Source of the DNA: Saccoglossus kowalevskii
Lineage: Eukaryota; Hemichordata; Enteropneusta; Harrimaniidae
Assembly: GCF_000003605.2 (NCBI RefSeq)
Contig: NW_003143808.1
Location: 69,651 to 133,650, forward strand
Length of the DNA stretch: 64,000 nt
Direction of reading: 5' to 3'
In this document: positions 51,401 through 64,000 of the stretch, piece after piece
How positions within the stretch are numbered: position 1 is the stretch's first letter
How the letters are laid out: each line of letters opens with the position of its first letter
Program-made: the position numbers and the translations under genes
The notes under the pieces: model-generated
Seen by the model: the letters and a program-made list of their open reading frames with translations, nothing else
Told to the model about the DNA's origin: nothing
Databases searched by the model: none

Positions 51401-51559
51401 ATATACCCTATATACAAGCCACTTCGCGATGAGCGTCTTTTGCGGTCAGTAATATTTACGGACATTTTTGTTCACTATTGGCGATCTGCCCCGCTAGGAT
51501 TGCCCTTAAAATCAATTTTGTGTGTCTGTGTGTGTGATTTCCAGTGTTTTCACGTATTA

Positions 51560-52370
51560 ATTCTTCTGTGATTTTTTGGCTTGGCCTATTTCCCTCAAAC
51601 TTGGCAGGCAGGTCACACCATCACCCTAGTTATTAGGTAAAATCTGAAGAAAAGAAATTGGCCCACCGTTGCCATAGTAGCAGCCAAAAAACTGTTTTTG
51701 TTTTTTTTTGATAGCTTTGTGCCAAATGTATCTCCTCCTACAAATTCAGGATAAAACTTCTCAGACGTTGCTCATTCTACTCAGCTTGAGTGTGGGCACA
51801 AAGTTACTATTTGAATTTTTGATATCTTTTTTCATAACTGAGAAATTTGACTCTTCTGAGATTTTTCTGGCTGGGCCTATTTGGTTCAAACTTGGCAGGC
51901 AAGTCACACCTTCACTCTAGTTAATAGGTTGTAAAATCTGTAAACAAATTCTGGCCACCGTTTCCATGGCAACAGCAAAAAAAAACTGATTTTTGTTAAT
52001 ACCTTCGCGCCAAATGTATCTCATCCTACAATTCTAGGATTACTCAGCCTGAGTGTGGGCATACATTTACTAGTTGTTTTATGTCTATTTTCATTACCGA
52101 GAAACTTGACCTAAAAGTAGGGGTAACTTTTCACCAGCGGCTTTTAACTGCTCTGTGTTTTTTTTTTTTGGCTTTGCTGATTTTGTTCATACTTGACAGA
52201 CAGGTCGTACTGTCACTAATTGAAAAACAATTCTCGCTCACCACTGCCATGGCAATAGCCAACAACGGATTTTTTAATACTTTCGCCCCAAAATTATTTC
52301 CTTCCACCAGTCTTGTAATAGCAGTGTTAATACCGGCACCAACAATGTTACACTGTATCAACGTATAAAT
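51560..52370. repeat. Tandem repeat, about 290-bp period, three units
   Basis: Units begin near 51570, 51860 and 52160 with a GGCTnGGCCTATTT and ACTTGGCAGGCA block, followed by CCATGGCAACAGC and CGCCAAATGTATCTC blocks. Units are diverged from one another. No conserved reading frame across units. Confidence 0.75.
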
Positions 52371-52619
52371 CCCAACACAACTTTGAACTATAAATGAACT
52401 GTAAATGCTGCCTTCAATCTAGAAAATATTATCGAAAAACGGTTGGAAATAATAAATTTAACAGCAGAATACGTCCTAGCAATAAAATAGAGTGACTTCT
52501 AAAGACTGAACGTTTTTTTGCGAACTTCGTATACGGGGCCCGGTTTTTGTTATAAACCGACGTTAGCTTCACGTTCATGTCCTACCATGGCAACAGCCGA
52601 AAACATGACCGCCAACCAG

Positions 52620-52985
52620 CCTACCGGCTTGTTTTATAAACTGGCTTGGCAATTCCCACCACCAATTAGACCATGTCACAGCATTTCGGCTACTTTTCCA
52701 ACAAATCCAAAATCACTCGATAATTTTGTTTACTTTACATTTGTACTATGATAACATTTGAAGTTACGATAATTTTAATGCATACATGTACACTCTCAAA
52801 ACATACCCCAAAATAAGAGAAATTGGGATATAGCCTTGACAAAAAAGCATTATTTGTTCTTAATATTGCATTTTTTTCTATCTGTGTAACTTCATGTGGA
52901 AATCCTGATGAGATTTAAAGTTCAGTTCACAACTAACGGTTTTGCAATATTAGAGGCTGTGAACTTGTCCATGGAGGCTGCAAAT
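52620..52985. repeat. Dispersed repeat, copy 2 (3' part)
   Basis: Direct copy of the last 340 nt of 49055-49440. Its 5' part is at 51405-51475, so the 290-bp array and flanking DNA sit inside this copy. Confidence 0.7.
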
Positions 52986-52989
52986 TAAT

Positions 52990-54320
52990 AAATGTCTGTT
53001 CACATTTGATGATAGGCAATTTTGATTAAGTAAGGGTATTCGGAAGCAATATTCTTCTGTCGAAGATCGGCTGGTCAATGTGAGCTAAGAAATAAATAAA
53101 TTCGAGTTCAAAATCAAATCGTTCGATTTTTGCAGCAGACGTTCGACGCGCGTCTTTCACGCATCTCGCGAGATCTCGCAGTTGAACGGAAAATCACCTA
53201 TTATATTACAATATAATTTTTTGTGTGAATGGAGATATTGTATTGTTAAATAAAGTACGTATATTATTTTTAATAACTTTATACAACGTGTTTTATGCAT
53301 CATTGAAATAACGTAATTATGGCATTATGACAATTTACGTAAATAAATCACATGAAAAGAACTGTATTTTGCTGTTATAAAATACCGTTATGATAATGTT
53401 TATTAAAATGGTACTAGAGTTATGACATTTAAATCTGCAATACAATCGTTTTTAACAAACGTCACTATGACGTACCCAGGGAAGATACATATGTGTTATT
53501 AGAAAATAACACTTTTATAACGTTATAAAATTACAATATAAGGCCAGACCAAAACAAATTACTTGTTCATCGGACCCGCGTGCACCTATCATATCGCATT
53601 TTGGATTTTTTTTTTTTTAATTTCGTCAAAAATTCACTTGACCGTCGGTGGCGCTGAACAGACTCTTGCAAAGTGTGATACTTCAGGACGAGTGTTGTCT
53701 GTGCGTCCCCAAAACGCATTCATACGGTCGGCCGGCCGTCGACTGCTATCTTTTATCTGCATTGCTACATCGATTTTGTTTCCTGGGTGATGGTTAATAC
53801 ATCGAATAAAGAACTTACAAGATGAGTATTATCGTTATAGTCTGTGTATGCCGTGAGGGTTAAAATGTTTTAATGCCAAAAACGTTGATCTCCGTGAATT
53901 CGGATCAGACATTTTGACAGTCGATGTTCTAAAATAAATGAAGAATCCATAGAAAAAAATATCTGATATTCGAAATATATAGAACAATATTACTGTGAAA
54001 CCATGTACAGAAGTTCGGGTTTGTGATGAAGTGCGTTACTTTCACTGTGTTGCACACAACCTACCCAAATGTGAACACTGACCCTGGATGTATATTTGGA
54101 ATGTCAGAAGATAATATTTGTACCAAGTCAACGTCAGTAGCCAGTAGAAATGGATTTTTAGTGCTGAAAAACAGTGCAAGTAAAGTCAAGTCAAAGAAAA
54201 TTGAACCGCCTCATGATCATGGTAAAAAATGACTTAAAGTCCCCAGATTCTGTATAATGATGCCATTGATTTATTTGAAAGTATTGAAGCGAGTTGGACA
54301 AAAAACAACATTGAAGCGGC
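52990..54320. other. Intergenic, nothing recognised
   Basis: No similarity to known genes was seen in any frame. Confidence 0.55.
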
Positions 54321-54323
54321 AAA

Positions 54324-54913
54324 CTACACTGGCGCATTCGGGGTGATTAATTTGTTTTTGTAGTTAAAATAAAATAAATAAATTCGTGTGTGTTAGTGCA
54401 AAATCACCCTGACTGGTTTATTCTGCAGGAAATTCATTGCTATTAAATATTCATGAATGCACATATTAAAATGAGGTGGGCACAGAAATACATGCATAAT
54501 GAGGACAACATGGTAAAGGTCACACTGCAGACCCAACATGGCGGCACGTTGAAATTCAAGTTTGTCGTAGTCGTTTCTAATTCATCACAATATGTAAAAA
54601 AGTAACTCTACTATTCGTAGAATTAAATAAAAATCGGCTGCTACAATCAGCCGTCGTCTTCTCAATCAAATGTCAGTTGAAGTGATATTGTGATTGGCTT
54701 AGATGATTGTCAATTAGAACACTCATTATCATAATTACTCTTTGAAAATTGGACGAGTTTCTGCAGTGTCGAAAAAGGGCAATGCAGAATAAACCAGTTG
54801 AGGTGATTTCGCAGTTACAGGGGATTTAGCACTCATGCCCCCATTTCGCGAATTATTTTATTTTATTTGAACTACAAAAACAAATTAATTTCCCCGACTG
54901 CATCAGTCTAGTG
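54324..54913. mobile_element. MITE-like element with long terminal inverted repeats
   Basis: Arms 54324-54428 and 54783-54913 are imperfect inverted copies sharing ATTAATTTGTTTTTGTAGTT, AAATCACC and CTGGTTTATTCTGCA. The interior of about 350 nt has no coding capacity. Size and structure suggest a non-autonomous foldback DNA transposon; the superfamily cannot be assigned because a clean target-site duplication is not evident. Confidence 0.7.
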
Positions 54914-54914
54914 G

Positions 54915-57900
54915 CAAACCAGACAGTTGCTACAGTTTGTGATTGCCTGTGGTATATCGATAGTCACCATGAAAAGTTTCAAAACTGCTCTTGTTTTATT
55001 CCTGATGCATTCAGCCAATTTCATGGATACAATCAGTGGAAAATTCAAAGGCATAAAAAACCTTCTATTTGTGCATAATGTTTAGAACAAATTAGCTAAA
55101 ACATTGTAAAGGTATTACTCCATCAAATAATTAATCTAGAAGTAAGAAACTGATGTTGGCTATTGAACAGTTTCAAAAATACAAGGAGTATAATAAAAGA
55201 CAACCTGTTGGATAATGACTACATAAAAACCGGTAAAAAACAATTCAGTGGAGTTAGCAGGGGTCGAAATACTCTGGTGCACACTGCACTATGCACATAG
55301 ATTATTAGCTAGTGCAAGTAAACTCAAAATATAATGTGCACGCTGTGCATGTAGAAATTAACACAACATTTTCCCATTATATTCACTAAGCCTAAATTAA
55401 GACAACTCAAAAAAAGCTAATTCTTTCGTGATCGCATCGATCAAGAACCCGTAAATTTTATTTAAACTTTAAAAGTGGTGCATTTCACAACAAGTTAGTG
55501 CAGGTAAATTTCAAATTCAACATGCACACTATGCATGCAGGGAAAAAATTCTATTTCAATCCCTGAGTTAGACCATTGTGCAACAAATGCCACAACGGGT
55601 AATCGGGTAAATTTGTATATATGTGAGGCTACGTATTCTGATTTAATTAAAGTATTTGCTAGACCATTTATTTCAATAAATGGCCTTGCAAAAAAGTCAC
55701 AGTGAAAGTCTATTTGTACTTTGGTTAACCATTGTTGTTTAATGCTATTTTTCTGAGTAGCCGTGAATGATTTTCCGACGTTGTTATACTATTATTGTTT
55801 GATCAATGTGACAGTATTTGAGTGTGGAACCACGATTGGTTCATTACGGTTCTGTAATTAATTGAATAGATTGAAATTACTATTTTATTGTAAGCGATAT
55901 CTTGTATAACTGTAACTGTGTTTGTGTTCTATAAAAACTAGAACACATACTGGTGTGAGTAACCTTGCCAGCATACTGATTATTGGCCAGAACAGTCAGA
56001 CAGCTCTTAATATTGACAAAGAGCGCCCTCATATGTCAGTTTTCATTTAACTTGACTTTTGTTTATAATGACTATATGAAAGTGCTTTTTCAATGTTCCA
56101 TGCAAGTTGTAGGGATTTTCCGATACCCATTGTAGTAGTGCACTGGAGGTAGCGTTATTCTGTTATTTGCCGTTATTGATCTGTTAATTAAATGTTGTTC
56201 TTCGGAGATTTGGGGATGAGTGTGAGTGTGAGTTTATTTCCATAACAATATTCAATATTTTTATTTCATGGTGCTGTCACTCTAAGATCCAAACAAGTTA
56301 TTGATGATCTGAGAAAATATTCATTTCCGAGCACTGTACAACAGAGGTATTTTAGTGCATTGGTTATTGATACCATTCATAGTCTTCATCCATGCTATGT
56401 ACATCAAGTTTGGGGTGTGGCAATATCATAAAGTGTGAAGTTCAATTGACCTCGTTGTGATGCATGTGTTGTGGGTTACGAAAAAAGGGTCAAAGCATGA
56501 GCACTGCATATACAATGCTAATAACTTTAACGAGGTTTGATGTTGACATATCTCATGAATATTATTTTAAAATGGAATTATGAATAGAAAGCATTTATTA
56601 TGCAGGAATCCCATGTATTTGGTCTTGGCCCCCACTTTGTATATTGTGGTTATTTTAAGACTGTACATGCATTCTATCATACTAAACTGGTCACCAAATT
56701 TAACAAGTGTTTCTGCTTTTTGCACTGATGGCGTTGAGAGCTTTGGCAAGCCTAAATAGGTTTTGATTGTAAACATCGCTACCAGTGGCTGTTCCTGGTT
56801 CCATGCGTCAAGATCTGGTTTCAAAATGCCAGAAATACTCAATTTTGATGATTTTTTGTCACTAAAATGGCCATCATTCAGCCAATTTGAGTTCAATCAT
56901 GAAATGAATGGATGTGTACAAATATCCCAAGATGTATGATGCATATGTGCAGTTAGAATGTTATTAGTCTGGCATGTTCGAGATGCAGCTGGGGATGCAC
57001 ACACGAAGATCAATTCATAAGTTCCCATTTTCAGACAAAACAATGTATGATGCACATTAAGTTTGTTGTTATCTGCTGAGAAAATTATTGTAACCATGTC
57101 AACCACAATTACTGTACATCATGAACCAAGGTCAAACAGTAGTTATATAATTTTTAGACATAAATCATAGAGATCAAAGCTTTAATCAAGATATTTTTGT
57201 CTCATAGGTGTACCAGTGAACCTTGTTATTGTCAAACAGAATACTATTTTATTTTCTCAATTATAGAATCAAAATATTGCTCTTAAACTGTATTTTCAAA
57301 TATTGTAGCAATTTTCAAAATACTGAGCAAATCAGAATATGCATGTCAGATTTGTTAACAATTTTTAATATAAGTTATTGTCCGGGAATAATGCCATAGC
57401 ATGCTTGAAAATAAACAATACATCATCTTACTCATCATCTCCCTCATTTGAGAAATATTGAGAGTTCAAATATTTTATTTGGCAAATCCATAATGATGAT
57501 CACATGCCTTACTTCAAAGTGACCCACCCTGACAAGGTTACAGACAAGAAACGTTCTTTCCTTATTTAGAGTTTCACTCTGATGTTTATATTTTCATGAA
57601 GTAGTAGCAAAGATTAATAACTGTGTTGCAATCTTTTTTGAAAAGCTGAAATTCAAAAAGTCATCATAAAGTATAAATCACATTATAGTTATGACACTAT
57701 AATTCTTGTTCTTATAACACACGGTACCTTTGTAGAAAAGTTGTGTGATATTTTTATTATCATTATAAGAAAATGAACTATAGAGTCACGAAATAATGAG
57801 AAAAATGAAAAGTGGTAATGCAACAACTAAAAAGCCATAAATCATTATTGCGCCTACTTAAGCCATTGATACAATATACTTTTATTTCTCTCTATACTAT

Positions 57901-58010
57901 TTTCAAATTCCCCACAATAATGAAAAAAAAAAATTGTTAAAATATCTGCCACAAACAAAGCCTGTCTGTTCTGCTAAATAGCTAACTTTGAGGGATTAAT
58001 AATAACAAAG
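54915..58010. other. Intergenic, nothing firmly recognised
   Basis: 55270-55560 has two diverged blocks with TGTGCATG and GTGCAAGT, probably an old dispersed repeat. 57106-56567 (minus) is open apart from one stop but resembles no known protein. Confidence 0.5.
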
Positions 58011-58668
58011 AGATATAGTTATTAGTAACAAATGTCCCATCGGTCATTGTTTCAATGAGTCTGGATAGAACCTCAGGGATTAATATAACCCAGTCTTGGT
58101 TATAGGTAACAAATGTTCCATTGGTCTTCAGTGCAATGAGTCTGGCCAGGACCTCAGGATTAATAAAACCCAGTCCACATTAACAAATGTCAGGTCAGAG
58201 CCTCAGGGATTAATAATACCTAGTATTAGTTATAGATAACAATAGTCTCATTGGTAGTTAGTGCAGCGAGTCAAGTCAGGTTCTCTGGGATTAATAATAC
58301 CCAGTCTTGGTTATATGTAACAAAAGTCCAATTGGTACATAGTTAGTGAAGTAAGTCAGGTCAGATCCTCTGAGATTAATAATACTCGTGAGTAACAAGC
58401 GCCCCATTGGCAATCAGTGCACTGATGCATGTCAGGGCTTCAGGGGTTAATAATAGCCAGTTCTAGTTATAGGTAATAAATGTCTAATCGATCATTAGTG
58501 CAGTAAGTCAGGTCAGGTCCTCAGGGATTAATAATAGCCAGTTCTATTTATAGGTATCAAATGTCCCATGAGTCATTAGTGAAGTAAGTCAGGTCAGGTC
58601 CTCAGGGATTAATAATAGCCAGTTCTATTTATAGGTATCAAATGTCCCATGAGTCATTAGAGCAGTGA

Positions 58669-59110
58669 NNNNNNNNNNNNNNNNNNNNNNNNNNNNNNNN
58701 NNNNNNNNNNNNNNNNNNNNNNNNNNNNNNNNNNNNNNNNNNNNNNNNNNNNNNNNNNNNNNNNNNNNNNNNNNNNNNNNNNNNNNNNNNNNNNNNNNNN
58801 NNNNNNNNNNNNNNNNNNNNNNNNNNNNNNNNNNNNNNNNNNNNNNNNNNNNNNNNNNNNNNNNNNNNNNNNNNNNNNNNNNNNNNNNNNNNNNNNNNNN
58901 NNNNNNNNNNNNNNNNNNNNNNNNNNNNNNNNNNNNNNNNNNNNNNNNNNNNNNNNNNNNNNNNNNNNNNNNNNNNNNNNNNNNNNNNNNNNNNNNNNNN
59001 NNNNNNNNNNNNNNNNNNNNNNNNNNNNNNNNNNNNNNNNNNNNNNNNNNNNNNNNNNNNNNNNNNNNNNNNNNNNNNNNNNNNNNNNNNNNNNNNNNNN
59101 NNNNNNNNNN
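58669..59110. other. Assembly gap (442 N)
   Basis: Run of N within the minisatellite and LINE fragment region; content unknown. Confidence 0.99.
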
Positions 59111-59545
59111 GTGAAAAACTGTTGTTGCATATGTTTATAAAATTGTTTATTCTATTCTGTTTATTTATTATGTTACATTCTATAAACAGCAATTTCCGTT
59201 CTTTCTTATAGGGCTCACAGTCTAAAATAACATGGATTTCATTTTCCACTTTTTTATCATTACATTTTGTACATATTCTATTTTTTCTTCCACTTTTGGC
59301 TTCCTTCTTCGTCCTAATTCGATTTCTAGATTACGGTCACTTATTCTGAATTTTGTTAATATTTAATCTCATGCTGAAGTCCTTTATTTCCTCTAGGTAT
59401 TTTTCAGTTTTAAATATTGTTTTGAATAAACTGTATGTTTGTAATTTATTTCCCTCGTTTTGATTGTTACTACAATTAACTATTTGATTTTTCCAGGTCT
59501 GTTTATATTCATTTGATAGTTTACTTTCGATATTTTTTGAGAACT
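59111..59545 (-). mobile_element. LINE ORF2 C-terminal fragment inside the minisatellite
   Basis: The minus strand encodes LTKFRISDRNLEIE, then after frame shifts CTKCNDKKVENEIHVILDC and PYKKERKLLF. This is the C-terminal cysteine/histidine block found at the end of many LINE ORF2 proteins. It continues into the gap at its 3' end and starts abruptly next to minisatellite sequence, so it appears to have inserted into the array. Confidence 0.65.
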
Positions 59546-59995
59546 GTTAGTGCAGTAAGTCAGGTCAGGTCCTCTGGGATAAATAAAACTCAGTCTGAGT
59601 TTTAGGTATATTGAACAAGTGTTCCATTAGTCATTAGACCTCAGGATAAGAAAAAACAGTCCTAGTTACAGGTAACAAATGTCCCAATAGTCCTTAATGC
59701 AGTGAGTCAAGTCCTTGGGAATTAATAATAATGATAATAATAATAATAATACCTAGTCTTACTTATAAGTAACAAGCGTCCCATTGGTCATCAGTGCACT
59801 GAGGCAGGTCAAGGCTTCATGGATTAATCAAATAAATATAATAAAACCCATTCCTAGTTATAAGTAACAAATGTCTATTTGGCAGTGAGTCAGGTCGATC
59901 AGAGCCTCAGGAATTAACAATACCCGGTCTTATTTATATGGTAAAGTATTGTCCATTGGTCAGTTCAGTTCAGTTCTATGAGTCAGGCCAGGGTA

Positions 59996-61039
59996 GTTAG
60001 ATACCAATAGATTGAATGTTAAACTTTTGAGTTTTAAAGGTTTTTATTGGTAATATTATTATTCACTTGTGGTACATGTATAAATGATAGTTTAAACATT
60101 CATCTATCACAGCAAGTATCTGGGAATGAAGGTAGGAAACTTAGCATTTTAGTGAACTGATGGTCTCTCAAAATTTGTTGGGAATGACAAGTGGTTACTC
60201 ACATTCTGGAGCTATACTATATCCACAGTACAGCAATAATAAAAAATGTTTTTGTATTGTGAAACAAATTAAAATGTAATACATGTCATGATTGTTATTT
60301 GTGAGATTGAAAACATGAGGAACAATCTAATAATTTATCATGTTTTCTTTACAGGTAGATTGTATGTCTTATTTATAGCATTTCTAACTGACTATAATAT
60401 TGCCCCCGAAAAAAAAAATGCACGACCAGATTTTGCCCCCCATGCAAAATTTAGTGCCGTTGAGTCTGATTAAACATGAAAAATTACTCCAAATTATATA
60501 CAAACTGTTCATAATTATATAGAATTATGAGCCTTTTGATTTGTGCAAAAAAGATATTTGAAGCAAGAGAACATTGATTTTCAATTATCGCGGGTACCAA
60601 AAGCAATAGGGTCAATACCAGAAATTGCGTACACTCATTTGTCTGTGATTGTACAGTCAGCTGCATGCATGCTAAGTGCGTTAAGTGTGTATGGTTAGTA
60701 ATACAGTGATAGTTTATTTATTAACTCATAACAACTTATTGGAAGAGGTTAAAGGTTCCAAAAGAAAATTACGAATACAAATGAATCAAATTACAAAAAG
60801 TCAAAGTCAAAGAGTCAAAGCTCAACCAAAAACAGACTAAAAAAATAAAATAAAATAATAAAATACCCACAAAATACTATAGGCAGAATATAAAAACAAA
60901 AACCCAATGAACACATAATAATAGATATACATATGTATATAATAAAAGTCAATGACTAAGTTGGTGATGCTGTCTAATAAACAAAGCTGTCAGATATTGA
61001 CATTAATGAACTAATAAAATCACAAATGTCACAGATATA
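59996..61039. other. Intergenic between minisatellite and LINE tail
   Basis: AT-rich; the right part (from about 60750) may be decayed LINE sequence continuous with the fragment at 61040. Confidence 0.45.
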
Positions 61040-61560
61040 TGATCAAATAAAAAATGTATTTATAAAGCATTGGATTTCCTCAATTAATGATGATAACAGA
61101 CAGTACACTAATACAAAAAACAAAGTGAGGACATACAAATAATTTAAAACAAATTTTATTTTGAAAAACTACTTGATTAAGCTAAAAAAAGTACTCTAAC
61201 TAAACTCAGACTGGGCAATCACAGTTCAGAAATTGAAAGAGAAAGACACACCAGAATCAAAAGTAGTAACAGTATTTGCAAATTGTGTAATAAAAATGAT
61301 ATTGAAGATGAACACCACTTCTTTATAATATGCCCAGTATATAATTAAGAGAGGATCATTTTACACAAAGAAGCTGGAAAGATTATCGCTGACTTTACAA
61401 ATCTGACACCTGAAAATAAATTCATAAAAATAATGTCAAATAATAGCTTAACAATTCCTTTGGCACAATATCTAAAAAACAGCTTTGTTATTAGACAGCA
61501 TCACCACTCACTTTTTACAGTCTTGTTAATTAGGAAGGCTTCCTTAATAATAGGGTTTTG
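61040..61560 (+). mobile_element. LINE ORF2 C-terminal end (plus strand)
   Basis: The plus strand encodes FIKHWISSINDDN, then LTKLRLGNHSSEIERE, ICKLCNKNDIEDEHHFF and ICPVYN, and on to about 61550. The Cys/His block and the following helix-rich tail are the same type as the fragment at 59111-59545, but in the opposite orientation. It contains stops, so it is inactive. The sequence after 61560 (TTTTTAATAAATGAATGAATAG) is a plausible simple-repeat 3' tail. Confidence 0.7.
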
Positions 61561-63559
61561 AGCTTTGTTTAGATGGTTGGTATATTTTATTAACTGCTTT
61601 TTAATAAATGAATGAATAGGATATCTATCAACTCACTATAAATTCCCAATTTCAGAGTGTTTTTTGAAACACCTAGGATGAAGCGGCAAAAGCTGAGTTG
61701 AATGAACTTTTCTCAGCCCAGACTTCACATCTATATATAATAATTGGTCTTAATAGTTTATCATACAATGACAACAATAGTGAGGGGCTGAGACTCTAAA
61801 TATGACCTAATTTGGCTTTCAAAGAGAATAATGTTTTCCTTCCTTTGTATTTCAGATGTCTAGTTATAATTATAATTTCTCACAATGTTAATCTCATTCC
61901 CTTCAAAAAAATTCACTGTCTATATTAGAGCTGTTCATATTACAGATTGTTCATTGGTGTCAAGTTGGGTGAACCTCATTTCATGAAGAAATCTGTTAAT
62001 CTCCAATTTTGATGAAATAGCAGTCTTGTCATTCTCAATGTAAAAATATAGATGTTTATTATTATTGTGACAGAAAGATTACCAATATCTCTGTTTTGTC
62101 AACAGGTGATCAAAGCCTGTAATCAAGACCTCACAAGGTTCAATCGCCTGCACATATGTCTAATTGCTACCTTTTGAACATCTTTTAACTAGTTTGTTTG
62201 GGGGCTTTCTTTTCCCTAAGCATAAACAAAAAAACAAAACTGGAGACAGTTGTTTTTAATATGTTTGTGATAGGCTCTGTCGTTTAAAGTAGTTTGATTA
62301 CCTTATACCTGTACATGTAGGTTTGACTGGTATTAGACCTGAAGCTAGTTCTAATTTGGGGAGTATTACTGCAGGTTGTAATTTCATCAGTAGATATTTT
62401 ATATGTTGAATTAAAGTTATCTCTTGCTAATTTATATAGTATCTTTTTTTGAGTGCATTTTGTAAGACACTCATCTGTGAAGAAAAATTGGGTTGCATGT
62501 AAGTACTCGTACAAGTTAGACAATATCTATGCCACAGTGCTAACACTTTTCAGAGCTGTAATCTATGTGATAATATGCAGTGTAGCGGCCTACACATGCC
62601 TTGACGGCAATGCAGATACCAAAATTGAAAACACTATTAAGTTTAAGAAATAATTTTGACTCTTAAATAAAATGTCCCATCATTGTCTTTGTATAATAAC
62701 TTCCATTCATTAGCCAAATAGTACTATGAAACAGAACTAATGAATACAACATTATCAATAGTTTTGGTTTACTGGAAAACATCACCATATAAATATTTTC
62801 ATAATTAGTCAGTCACTAAATCTTAACGATCTCTACATGAAACTTATTTTAAATTATTTTAATTTTGTCCATTCAAAATTTGAAAGTATATATTTTATTA
62901 TAACCTAACATTCATTTAATAATCTATATATATATATATATATAGCCGGTGTTAAGTGTCACTGCATTTCAGGACTGGGGCACTTTTGAAGTCTTAACAT
63001 ATGCCATTTCATCGAAAACTATTTCGTTGAAAGTCCATTTTATCGAATCACCAAGTCGTAATTATCTGAATATGTAATTGTTTTTGTATTTAAATACTAA
63101 CAGATATGGTATGGTATGATTTGAAAGAAACTTTACACGGGATTGCCAGTTGTGTAAATGGTTTATTAAAGAAGGAAATGTCATCGTTTTAGCTAGACAC
63201 ATCTGATTCACAGTTGCGTCAAAATTTTGTTTTGTTGAGAGGTTGTAGTGATCTAGAATGATGATCACACCCCCCCCCCCCATATATTAGTACTAGTTAA
63301 TAATATTTTGCTTTGCATTTATTGTAATAATTAAAAGTAAAACATCAGCTGGAATCAAACGTGCACGATGATTTCTTTAATTTGTACTACATTGGGTGGT
63401 AGTTCAGGGGTTTTTCTAGAAAAAAACTGCATAAGGGAGCACTGCACTTCGGTGGCGCCACCAAGTGGAGGAGATAGGGTTCTCCCTACCAGGGTGTGGA
63501 GTTTTTGATAATTCTAAGTTAAAATGGAGCATTCTATGACTTCCTTGGGGCCAAATTAT
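61561..63559. other. Intergenic, nothing recognised
   Basis: Contains an (AT)n run at 62922-62943 and a C-run near 63270. No gene recognised. Confidence 0.55.
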
Positions 63560-63960
63560 TATTCTGATTGACCAGGGATCACTTGTGGTTTTTAATAAGA
63601 AGTTGAAAATATCACTTTTTACCAAAAATGACAAAAATATTCACCAAAATTAGAGAATTAAAGATATCATTCAAAATGAACAAATCTAAGAGAGCCGTCT
63701 ACCTGTAGTACCTAGATATGTAATATCAAAGCAATTGGATTTGCAGTTTTTAACAAGAAGTCGAAAATATCACTTTTTACTAAAAATGAAAAAAAATATT
63801 CATCAACATTAGAGAATTGAAGATATCATCATGAAATGAACAAATCTAAGAGAGACCTACCCAAGGTACATATACACCAAGTATCAAAGCATTCAGGCTT
63901 GTTGATTTCAAGAAGAAGTCGAAAATGTTAAACATTGACCGGACGACGGTTGCCGACGAT
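63560..63960. repeat. Dimeric interspersed repeat at the right edge
   Basis: Two diverged units of about 165 nt share GAAAATATCACTTTTTAC, ATTAGAGAATT and GAACAAATCTAAGAGAG. They are followed by CCGGACGACGG, a sequence type I associate with abundant invertebrate dispersed repeats. Confidence 0.7.
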
Positions 63961-64000
63961 GGCAATCACTTATATGATAAGCTCCGCTCGACAAAGTCGT

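Larger units (their letters stand above)
58015..59995. repeat. Minisatellite, about 75-90 bp unit
   Basis: The unit contains GTAACAAATGTCCCATTGG, then AGTGCAGTAAGTCAGGTCAGG, then CCTCAGGGATTAATAATA. At least eight units lie before the gap and several diverged units at 59546-59995. The gap and a LINE fragment interrupt the array. Confidence 0.85.

Noticed and set aside
52131-52361. Open frames on both strands in the third unit of the 290-bp array
   Set aside because: Not conserved between units, so not a repeated gene.
58638-59249. Open frames running through the 58.7 kb gap
   Set aside because: Same artefact; only the part outside the gap, 59111 onward, has real content (LINE fragment).

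Overview
The window is AT-rich animal nuclear DNA. Its genes have many exons with GT-AG introns, and most of the rest is decayed non-LTR retrotransposons, foldback elements, microsatellites and minisatellites. Two runs of N (45349-45709 and 58669-59110) are assembly gaps. The host genes belong to the acid-sensing (ASIC-like) branch of the DEG/ENaC sodium channel family. Together with a Tx1-clade LINE this suggests a marine invertebrate, plausibly a deuterostome such as a hemichordate, but the sequence does not fix the species.

The main content is a head-to-tail array of three complete ASIC-like channel genes, all on the minus strand. Gene A spans 1238-7258 (478 codons), gene B 21519-31303 (466 codons) and gene C 37625-42566 (477 codons). 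Each has eight coding exons with the same seven intron phases (2,0,0,1,1,2,1) and almost identical exon lengths. Each encodes an N-terminal His-Gly gating motif, TM1, a large cysteine-rich extracellular domain, TM2 with a G-x-S selectivity filter, and almost no C-terminal tail. I assembled the exon chains by hand; reading frame and splice sites agree across every junction. Downstream of gene B its 3' end has been duplicated (about 16.7-20.4 kb against 20.97-22.8 kb). The extra copy is a dead fragment: exon 6 keeps its reading frame but has lost both splice sites, exon 7 is missing with a repeat in its place, and exon 8 is scrambled.

Layout: 0-1.2 kb 3' flank with a TA microsatellite; 1.2-7.3 kb gene A; 7.3-16 kb intergenic, with a decayed CR1/L2-like LINE (about 8.45-9.93 kb) and a Tx1-clade LINE (about 12.0-15.3 kb); 16.2-21.5 kb dispersed repeat and duplicated gene B 3' end; 21.5-31.3 kb gene B; 31.3-37.6 kb intergenic with foldbacks and a LINE reverse transcriptase remnant; 37.6-42.6 kb gene C; 42.6-64 kb gene-poor DNA. 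That last stretch holds an inverted repeat around a gap, a 290-bp tandem repeat, a MITE-like element (54.3-54.9 kb), a roughly 80-bp minisatellite interrupted by a LINE fragment (58-60 kb), another LINE 3' end (61 kb) and a dimeric repeat at the right edge. I recognise no other protein-coding gene, and no tRNA, rRNA or CRISPR.

The three channels probably form homo- or heterotrimers at the plasma membrane, as this family does. Shared structure and tandem order point to local duplication, with A and B closer to each other than to C.
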